Below the pieces are notes generated by a model. That model was not told the DNA's origin. It ran no database searches and saw nothing but the letters and a program-made list of their open reading frames with translations. Positions 6,691 through 10,883 of a stretch of 10,883 nucleotides of DNA are shown here, in pieces. Origin of the DNA: JBBDNV01 sp040877415 (GTDB lineage: Bacteria; Planctomycetota; Planctomycetia; Pirellulales; PALSA-1355); NCBI GenBank assembly GCA_040877415.1, contig JBBDNV010000190.1, positions 1 through 10,883 of the forward strand, read 5' to 3'. Position numbers and translations under genes: made by a program. Numbering within the stretch: position 1 is the first letter of the stretch; each line of letters opens with the position of its first letter.

Positions 6691-7101
6691 TTATTTGTTC
6701 CAGCCCATTGTTTCCGCCAGGCCCTCGGCCGTGACGAGCAGGGATTGACTCGGGGGCGCGTAAGTCTTTTTGTTCCGGTGGCCGGCTGAATCGAGCGATA
6801 CGACCACTTCGTCGACCAGCTTCTGCGTGCCGCGGGGGTCCTTGAGCGCCGCTTCGGTCAATGGTCCAAAAATCCCGTCGCGTTGCATCTGGGCCACCAG
6901 CAGTTCGGCCGTGGCCCGCTTCTGGGCCGCGCTGCCTTTGTGCCAGGTCGACAAGACGTCATTCGGATAGAGAGGCACGGCGCTGGCGTCGCGGCCGGCT
7001 CCGCGAAGCCAAAACGAAAGGGCGGCCAGGACCGCCGCGACGACCAACAACGTCGCGAGTCTCAACGCCAACGAACGGCGATTGCGGGGCACATCACTCA
7101 C
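6691..7101 (-). CDS. Small single-pass membrane protein, unknown function
   Basis: 136 residues from the GTG at 7101. The frame is open further upstream to 7173, but that extension is arginine-rich and runs through a GC hairpin, so I prefer GTG, which puts a basic cytoplasmic start (MSDVPRNRRS) in front of one hydrophobic segment (about 11-32, LALRLATLLVVAAVLAALSFWL). The remaining ~100 residues would lie outside the membrane: LYPNDVLSTWHKGSAAQKRATAELLVAQMQ, then FGPLTEAALKDPRGTQKLVDEVVVSLDS, helical in character. I do not recognise the family. No Shine-Dalgarno precedes the GTG; a TATAAT stands 6 bases upstream, so translation may be leaderless. It is convergent with the DUF1186/SEC-C gene (58-base gap, no strong terminator seen). 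Confidence 0.7.
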   Translation of the reverse strand: MSDVPRNRRSLALRLATLLVVAAVLAALSFWLRGAGRDASAVPLYPNDVLSTWHKGSAAQKRATAELLVAQMQRDGIFGPLTEAALKDPRGTQKLVDEVVVSLDSAGHRNKKTYAPPSQSLLVTAEGLAETMGWNK

Positions 7102-7107
7102 AAGCGA

Positions 7108-7113
7108 ATTATA
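7108..7113 (-). promoter_or_regulatory. Perfect -10 box (TATAAT) next to a GTG start
   Basis: On the minus strand TATAAT is followed by tcgctt and then GTG (7101). A transcript starting 6-7 bases after the box would begin at or next to the start codon. There is no good TTGACA-like -35 box at the expected distance; the area instead holds the 7-bp GC hairpin 7121-7139. Confidence 0.35.
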
Positions 7114-7120
7114 GCCGAGC

Positions 7121-7139
7121 GCCGCCCCGCGCGGGCGGC
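7121..7139. repeat. GC hairpin upstream of the membrane-protein gene
   Basis: gccgccc and gggcggc form a 7-bp perfect stem around cgcgc. It occupies the region where the -35 box of the minus-strand gene would be expected. Confidence 0.5.
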
Positions 7140-7336
7140 GTGTGCCGTAAGCAGACCGGCGAAAACGAACCACGAGGCCGCCTTGGCCTCCATGTACACC
7201 CGCGCCAACGACGGAAACTCACCGTCCCACCGGTGTCACGGGCGGCCTCTCCAGCCGTGCCTGTGTGCCGGATGCCACTCCTTGCTCGCCAAGAGTCAGC
7301 CGCCTCTGGCCTTAAGCCCACGAGCCTGTCGTAGCA

Positions 7337-7354
7337 GGCACGCTCCGTCGTGCC
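7337..7354. repeat. REP-like hairpin, ggcacg/cgtgcc stem
   Basis: ggcacg-ctccgt-cgtgcc is a 6-bp perfect stem inside the phrase gtagcaggcacgctccgtcg, which I recall as a dispersed repeat type in planctomycete genomes. Confidence 0.45.
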
Positions 7355-7367
7355 GTCCGCCGGGTGT

Positions 7368-7392
7368 CATGCTCACGAACAGCGTGAGCATG
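7368..7392. repeat. Hairpin with 10-bp perfect stem
   Basis: catgctcacg (7368-7377) and cgtgagcatg (7383-7392) are exact inverse copies around the loop aacag. It has no T-run, so an intrinsic terminator is unlikely. It fits a REP-type palindrome. Confidence 0.65.
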
Positions 7393-7425
7393 CTGTACGT
7401 CCATTTATGCCGCGGCCGAACCCGA

Positions 7426-7460
7426 TACCAGCCCGAACCGCCCCAGCGCCAGCGAGGGAA
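7426..7460 (+). repeat. Tandem unit A (degenerate)
   Basis: taccagcccgaaccgcccca followed by gcgccagcgagggaa is a diverged copy of the consensus taccaacccgacgcgccag + cgagggaa seen in unit C. It is followed by 40 bases (attcacgattcgattaaccg ...) up to unit B. Confidence 0.6.
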
Positions 7461-7500
7461 ATTCACGATTCGATTAACCGCTGAGGCCCGAGAGGCCCCC

Positions 7501-7560
7501 TACCAACCCGACGCGCGAGCGAGCGGATGAAACGAGCCACCAAGGCCACAGAGGCTTCCA
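7501..7560 (+). repeat. Tandem unit B, 60 bases
   Basis: Begins taccaacccgacgcgcgag and ends gaggcttcca. It aligns end to end with unit C except for a 9-base insertion (aaggccaca) and some substitutions, and directly abuts unit C at 7561. Confidence 0.75.
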
Positions 7561-7608
7561 TACCAACCCGACGCGCCAGTTTTGATGTTGCGCATCGTCG
7601 TTAATTAA

Positions 7609-7631
7609 TAGCCCCCGGCTTTGCCGGGGGG
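7609..7631 (+). repeat. REP-type hairpin, left copy in the MITE-like element
   Basis: cccccggc-ttt-gccggggg is an 8-bp perfect stem. The inverse copy lies at 7684-7705. The phrase tagcccccggctttgccggg is one I remember as very common between planctomycete genes. Confidence 0.75.
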
Positions 7632-7683
7632 ATCGATGATACCGCGGCGCTCGAATGGTAATCATCCTTCGCAAGCGACGAAT

Positions 7684-7705
7684 CCCCCGGCAAAGCCGGG
7701 GGCTA
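7684..7705 (-). repeat. REP-type hairpin, right copy in the MITE-like element
   Basis: cccccggc-aaa-gccggggg followed by cta is the inverse complement of the left copy, so the pair forms a BIME-like head-to-head arrangement 52 bases apart. Confidence 0.75.
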
Positions 7706-7782
7706 AAAGGGTGACGTCGACGGCCAATGCGCAACATCAAAACGCGCCAGCGAGGGAATAAAACAAGCCACCGAGGCTTCCA

Positions 7783-7798
7783 TACCAACCCGACGCCA
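7783..7798 (+). repeat. Tandem unit D, truncated
   Basis: taccaacccgacgcca repeats the beginning of units B and C directly after gaggcttcca, then the similarity ends at the hairpin 7799-7833. Confidence 0.6.
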
Positions 7799-7833
7799 CC
7801 GGAAAAGAAACGTGGACAGGCGCGCTTTTCCGG
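7799..7833. repeat. Hairpin with 9-bp perfect stem
   Basis: ccggaaaag (7799-7807) and cttttccgg (7825-7833) are exact inverse copies around a 17-base loop. It marks the junction between the tandem array and the next repeat element. Confidence 0.6.
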
Positions 7834-7839
7834 GAGAGA

Positions 7840-7867
7840 AAACGGGTCAGGGGAAACGGGTCAGGGG
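7840..7867 (+). repeat. Two tandem 14-base repeats
   Basis: aaacgggtcagggg occurs exactly twice in a row (7840-7853 and 7854-7867), forming the left end of the element that runs to about 8012. Confidence 0.8.
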
Positions 7868-8012
7868 ACATCACAAATTGACGGATTTTTAATCCCCTTG
7901 GGCGGGCCAAATGGGTCCAAACTACACCGCGGTGGCTTGTCTGGTCTGATCTTGCACAGGTCCGGCCGCCCCCGAAAGCCGTTAAACGAGTGATGTCCCC
8001 TTATCGGTCCCC
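7850..8012. mobile_element. Palindromic element ending inside the orphan RHS fragment
   Basis: aggggacatcac (7863-7874) is inverted exactly at 7990-8001 (gtgatgtcccct). Outward of these, both ends show a second gggga block (7850-7854; inverse of tcccc at 8008-8012), so the imperfect terminal repeats are about 23-25 bases. The right end supplies the TAA stop (8001-8003) of the orphan RHS frame. The inside (tcacaaattgacggattttt, gggcgggcc ...) has no gene. The end phrase ggggaccgataaggggac resembles flanks I associate with REP/Y1-transposase-type repeats; this is from memory. Confidence 0.6.
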
Positions 8013-8159
8013 AGGATCGTAGTGGCGTGCCCTGTTGTATTGCAGACCGGCTTCGGGATCGAAGTCGTGGCCATCGTAGAGGAAGCGGTCGGCTTCAATC
8101 ATCTTGGCGTCTTGCTGGTCGTCATCGTCGAACGGTTTGTCGTTAGTGCTTTGGATCAT
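8001..8159 (-). CDS. Orphan RHS core fragment (displaced tip), 52 residues
   Basis: This short frame reads from ATG 8159 to TAA 8001. Its second half, FLYDGHDFDPEAGLQYNRARHYDP (residues 26-49), is the signature of the end of an RHS core (typical form: YTGREYDxETGLYYNRARYYDPxxGR); compare GLQYNRNRWYNP in the large RHS protein downstream. The usual continuation (GRFLSEDP...) is missing: the frame enters a palindromic element and stops after DPGDR. The first half (MIQSTNDKPFDDDDQQDAK) does not look like RHS. GGGAG at 8169-8173, 9 bases before the ATG, is a good ribosome-binding site. It lies 14 bases after the ankyrin gene. It is diverged in DNA from the large RHS gene, so it is not a recent copy of it. 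It could be a pseudogene or a recombination donor. Confidence 0.6.
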   Translation of the reverse strand: MIQSTNDKPFDDDDQQDAKMIEADRFLYDGHDFDPEAGLQYNRARHYDPGDR

Positions 8160-8168
8160 CGTGATTCA

Positions 8169-8173
8169 CTCCC
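8169..8173 (-). promoter_or_regulatory. Shine-Dalgarno site of the orphan RHS fragment
   Basis: The minus strand reads TAAGGGAGtgaatcacgATG. The stop codon of the ankyrin gene abuts the GGGAG, which is 9 bases from the next ATG, so reinitiation after the ankyrin gene is plausible. Confidence 0.6.
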
Positions 8174-8935
8174 TTATTGTGCTTTGGTCGAAGTCTTGTC
8201 TCTAGGGCGAACGCGCGGGCCATCCGGCGTTGAGACAAGATCAAAATCACGACTATCATCCAGAGCGATCCAGTCTGCCGGCGTGCGTCCTTCGCTATCC
8301 TTAGCAGCAGCATCGGCGCCATGATCGAGCAATAGTTGCACGAGTTCCTTCGATTGAAACGCGACGTGAAGTGGCGTCGTGTCACCGGCTCCGTCGATGT
8401 ACACCTGGGTCTTCGTGTTCGGGTTTGCGCCAAATTCCAACAGTTTCCTTGCCATTGCTACCTTGCCATTGTCAACGGCCTTGTACAGGGCTGTGGCCCC
8501 GTAGCCATCGTCCCAATCGAGCTTGCATGCATGCCCCAAGAGGAGTAGCAAAATGGTCATTGTGTCGCTCCGGCGCTTGTCAATTTGATCCTGGGGGATT
8601 CCGTTCAGGAGGGCGCGAGCCCGCGCACGTTCTTTCCAAATCTGCCCAAGCTCAGTTGGCGGTGCGGGGTAGTCATGTGCACTGGCAAGTGCTATCAACG
8701 GCGTCCAGCACTGCGTGCCCAAGGGCGTTCCGCCAGTCCAACGATCATAGAACGGCTTGGTCGTGCACTGCCCCAGCCTTGCATTAACATCTGCACCTTC
8801 CCGCAGACATTTCACAACTTCGTCAACCTGCACATTAAAACAACTGATGATGAGCCGTTGGTGCAGGGTCAATTCTTGCGCTCGTGCGGGCATCGCAGCA
8901 CTCGCCAAGAGCAGCCAAATGAGGATTCTATTCAT
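8174..8935 (-). CDS. Exported ankyrin-repeat protein, candidate RHS immunity protein
   Basis: 253 residues. Residues 1-19 form a signal peptide (MNRILIWLLLASAAMPARA, Ala-Arg-Ala then Gln20) with no lipobox Cys, so the protein is probably exported. Ankyrin repeats are seen at about 25-53 (VVKCLREGADVNA), 144-174 (GATALYKAVDNGKVAMARKLLEFGANPN) and 186-222 (TTPLHVAFQ ... LVQLLLDHGADAAAKDSEGRTPADW), with a divergent one interrupted by an insertion near 76-130. Mature cysteines are 32, 43, 57, 76 and 137. It begins 27 bases after the RHS gene on the same strand, with only a weak GAGAGAA ribosome-binding site, so it is likely co-transcribed. Ankyrin proteins are among the known immunity folds in polymorphic-toxin loci; position right after the RHS tip and export suggest that role. 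A general protein-binding role is the alternative. Confidence 0.88.
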   Translation of the reverse strand: MNRILIWLLLASAAMPARAQELTLHQRLIISCFNVQVDEVVKCLREGADVNARLGQCTTKPFYDRWTGGTPLGTQCWTPLIALASAHDYPAPPTELGQIWKERARARALLNGIPQDQIDKRRSDTMTILLLLLGHACKLDWDDGYGATALYKAVDNGKVAMARKLLEFGANPNTKTQVYIDGAGDTTPLHVAFQSKELVQLLLDHGADAAAKDSEGRTPADWIALDDSRDFDLVSTPDGPRVRPRDKTSTKAQ

Positions 8936-8962
8936 CGAATTCTCTCGCGGAGGAAAGGGTCG

Positions 8963-10883
8963 TCACTTGGGGTCCCTCGGCATGGTTCCGATAGGGTCAT
9001 AAGGCTCGCCACGTAGTGGACCCCCGGGAGTTCTATGCAGTTTATCGACCGCTACTTTCGCGCTGAGTGCGTTCTGAACATCTGTGGCGTGCTTTCTGGC
9101 AGCTGAGTGGGCCGCTGCTAATGAACCATAGGTCTCTGGCTCAAAGAACCCTTCTAATTCTTCTTTGGCCGCGTTCACAAAGTTGATAAAGTTTTCGACG
9201 TGTCGCTGCTCGTGACCGTAGGCCTGTTCAAGGCTGATACCTCTCGGGGTATTTGCGAGTCGCGCGATCTTTGTTGGATCGAGAATGATTTCCGCGGATG
9301 CGGTGATTGTGTAGACAACTTTGTAGATTTGTCCGCAGCCCACATCTATGCCAAACGGCTGCCAGGTAATTGAGAACTTGACATTTGTATCGCCAACCGT
9401 GCCCCCCGCGGCGGGTGCCGTCCACCGGTGCCAGTCCATCGAATCCGCTTTTTCAGGATTGAGAACTAGCTTCGCATACCCGCTTGGATCGGTAAAATTC
9501 GTCGGGCTGTTGCTTACGTACCGATACAGGTTCGCATCCCCGGCTAAGAACCCAATTGGATCCTCGCTCAGCCAGCGGCCGATGTCCGGGTTGTACCAGC
9601 GGTTGCGGTTGTACTGCAGGCCGATGGCGTAGTCCCACTCGCGGCCCGTGTACAGGTACCGCGTATGGCCCTCGCTGCCCGCCGTCAGACGGCCGAACGC
9701 GTCGTACTGGTTGTGCACCTCAAGCTGGCCCGCGTTGTCGACGATATCGCGCGTCGTGTTCTGGTGGTCGCCGAGCAGCCACAGCACGCGGTCGGCCGTG
9801 TAGATCTGCTGCGTCATGTCCTCCACAGCCAGCACCTGGTCCACGGCCGGACCGAACAGGTACTTGCGCGCAAGGCCAAGCGAAGGCGTGGTGCTTGGCC
9901 CGTCCACGTCGCCAAAGTCGATCACCACGTTGTCGCCGTCGTAGATGTAGAACTGCGGAGAGTTGTCGTAGACGTAGCCCGGGCTGACGTCGTACTCGGG
10001 GAGTCGGCTCGTGCGGCGATTGAAGACGTCGTACTCGAAGGCGACGGTAAAGTCTGAGTTCGCATAGGGGCCGTCGAAGGCAACGGAGGTCAAGCGATTG
10101 CGGTGGTCCCACTGGTAGGTCCAGGATTTGGTGCCGGCGATTTCGGTCTTCGAGATCATGTTGCCTTCGTCGTCGTAGGCGTAGTCGTACACGCCGTCGC
10201 TTTCCACTCGATTGCCCGTGGTGACGTCGTACGTCACTCCGTCGAGCTCCTGGCGGTTACCGGCGTCATCGTAGACGTAGTCGTGGTTGCCCGCCTCGGT
10301 CAATTGGTTGGTGTGGTCGTAATCGTAGTCGATCGTGCCGTCGACGCTGTTGGTGTAGCTCGTGATGCGATTGGCGGCGTCAAAGGTCCAGCTATGCGTC
10401 ACGGCGGCGGCCACGTCGGGCGTATTGACCATTTCCTTCAGCCGGCCCGCCAGGTCGTAGACGTACGTCGTGCCGGCGACGAGCGTCCCGGCGACCACCT
10501 CCAGGCCATCGTATTCATTATAGCGATCGATGGCGGTCGGCTGCCCGGCGCCGTTGTAGTCGAACTCCACCCGCTTAGGGACCGCCAGGGAAGCGGGGTC
10601 CAGGTCCGGCGGGCTTGATTGGGTCAGGGTCTTCAGCCGGCCGAGGTTGTCGTAGTCGTAGTCGTTGGCGAGCAGGCCGACTTCGCCGTGAGAGACGACC
10701 AATTGCGTCCGCCGACCGGCGGCGTCGTAGCTTTGAAAGTTGACCAGTGGATCGCCGAGCTGGCTGATGATGTTTTGCACGCCCGTTTGCCGGTTCAAAT
10801 TGTCGTAGTAGAACTCCATCGTTGAATTGAAAAGGGGATTGTGCCAAGAAGCTTGGGAAAGGAGGAAGGCGAACATGAAGTGA
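8963..10883 (-). CDS. RHS/YD-repeat protein with HExxH C-terminal tip, 5' end open
   Basis: The frame is open to the window edge. The first ATG (10876) starts MFAFLLSQASW, but RHS proteins are usually far longer and no stop lies upstream in the window, so the start may be outside; residues are numbered from this ATG (637 aa). Residues 20 to about 300 carry many YD repeats (YYDNLNRQT, YDYDNLGRLK, YVYDLAGRLK, YVYDDAGNR). The RHS core end is RYLYTGREWDYAIGLQYNRNRWYNPDIGRWLSEDPIGF and closes with NSPTNFTDPSG (Asp463-Gly466). After that boundary comes a 171-residue tip with a strand-rich part containing one Cys (GIDVGCGQIYKVVYTITAS), then YGHEQRHVENF with HExxH at 555-559. This is a zinc-metallopeptidase signature; the layout recalls DUF922-type predicted proteases (inference). 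Tip DNA is visibly AT-richer than the core. The ankyrin gene follows. Such shells encapsulate and deliver C-terminal toxins; that activity is not shown here. Confidence 0.9.
   Translation of the reverse strand, partial: HFMFAFLLSQASWHNPLFNSTMEFYYDNLNRQTGVQNIISQLGDPLVNFQSYDAAGRRTQLVVSHGEVGLLANDYDYDNLGRLKTLTQSSPPDLDPASLAVPKRVEFDYNGAGQPTAIDRYNEYDGLEVVAGTLVAGTTYVYDLAGRLKEMVNTPDVAAAVTHSWTFDAANRITSYTNSVDGTIDYDYDHTNQLTEAGNHDYVYDDAGNRQELDGVTYDVTTGNRVESDGVYDYAYDDEGNMISKTEIAGTKSWTYQWDHRNRLTSVAFDGPYANSDFTVAFEYDVFNRRTSRLPEYDVSPGYVYDNSPQFYIYDGDNVVIDFGDVDGPSTTPSLGLARKYLFGPAVDQVLAVEDMTQQIYTADRVLWLLGDHQNTTRDIVDNAGQLEVHNQYDAFGRLTAGSEGHTRYLYTGREWDYAIGLQYNRNRWYNPDIGRWLSEDPIGFLAGDANLYRYVSNSPTNFTDPSGYAKLVLNPEKADSMDWHRWTAPAAGGTVGDTNVKFSITWQPFGIDVGCGQIYKVVYTITASAEIILDPTKIARLANTPRGISLEQAYGHEQRHVENFINFVNAAKEELEGFFEPETYGSLAAAHSAARKHATDVQNALSAKVAVDKLHRTPGGPLRGEPYDPIGTMPRDPK

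Larger units (their letters stand above)
7102..7425. other. Non-coding repeat mosaic with REP-like hairpins
   Basis: No gene is supported here on either strand. The stretch is a patchwork of short hairpins (7121-7139, 7337-7354, 7368-7392) and motifs (ggtgtcacgggcggcctctc, ccggatgccactccttgctc) of the type I remember as dispersed repeats in planctomycete intergenic DNA. Open frames through it are arginine- and proline-rich and have no ribosome-binding sites. Confidence 0.55.
7580..7742. mobile_element. 163-base MITE-like element with 16-base TIRs and 8-base target duplication
   Basis: Terminal inverted repeats are exact: ttttgatgttgcgcat (7580-7595) and atgcgcaacatcaaaa (7727-7742). The element is flanked by the direct repeat cgcgccag (7572-7579 and 7743-7750), and its removal restores an uninterrupted tandem unit. 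The interior holds two inverted REP-type hairpins (7609-7631, 7684-7705), an AT patch (ttaattaata) and a smaller atgatacc/ggtaatcat palindrome. There is no open frame for a transposase, so it would need one supplied in trans. The family is not recognised; 8-base duplications occur in several IS families. Confidence 0.85.
7561..7782 (+). repeat. Tandem unit C, split by an inserted 163-base element
   Basis: The left part (7561-7579, taccaacccgacgcgccag) and right part (7751-7782, cgagggaataaaacaagcca then ccgaggcttcca) join into one 51-base unit once the element and one copy of the 8-base duplication cgcgccag are removed. The joined unit matches unit B and the consensus of unit A. Confidence 0.8.

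Noticed and set aside
7368..7392. Intrinsic terminator
   Set aside because: The stem is strong but there is no T-run on either side and no gene ends close by.
6883..7530. 215-codon + frame across the repeat island
   Set aside because: It runs through several palindromic repeats, is Arg/Pro/Cys-rich, and is partly antisense to the membrane-protein gene.
7426..7798. CRISPR array
   Set aside because: Units are 51-60 bases, diverged, almost without spacers and with no cas genes; they are a tandem repeat family instead.
10103..10618. 171-codon + frame opposite the YD repeats
   Set aside because: The valine/glycine-rich pattern is the antisense image of Tyr-Asp-rich YD repeats.

Overview
The window is GC-rich, repeat-laden DNA from what is most likely a planctomycete (Pirellulales-like). 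This rests on the GC-rich gyrA with its acidic insertion and tail, on hypothetical genes of a style common there, and above all on several families of short palindromic and dispersed repeats between genes. The phylum call is inference; no rRNA gene is present.

Left part (1-4939): the 3' three quarters of gyrA (DNA gyrase subunit A), then a complete UDP-glucose/GDP-mannose-type sugar dehydrogenase (ugd), an imperfect palindromic repeat, a minus-strand 144-codon hypothetical gene with a PD-(D/E)xK-like motif, a 58-base hairpin repeat, and cutA.

Middle (4940-7101): directly after cutA lies the decayed 3' part of a nucleotidyltransferase gene (MNT type), then what may be the first codons of its usual HEPN partner, cut off by a 120-base element with perfect 16-base terminal inverted repeats. 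Next comes an intact DUF1186/SEC-C protein gene, convergent with a minus-strand gene for a small single-pass membrane protein.

Repeat island (7102-8012): about 900 bases without a convincing gene. It holds REP-like hairpins, a degenerate tandem array of a 51-60 base unit, a 163-base MITE-like palindrome inserted cleanly into one of those units with an 8-base target duplication, and a second palindromic element that ends inside a coding fragment.

Right part (8001-10883, all minus strand): an RHS/YD-repeat protein (5' end open at the window edge) whose C-terminal 171-residue tip carries an HExxH motif. After it come a signal-peptide-bearing ankyrin-repeat protein and a 52-codon orphan RHS core fragment with its own Shine-Dalgarno sequence. 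Intergenic gaps are only 27 and 14 bases. This is the layout of a polymorphic-toxin locus (RHS toxin, candidate immunity protein, displaced RHS tip). It is the most interesting system here: a candidate exported metallopeptidase toxin paired with a candidate exported ankyrin immunity protein. The toxin and immunity roles are inferred from architecture, not shown.
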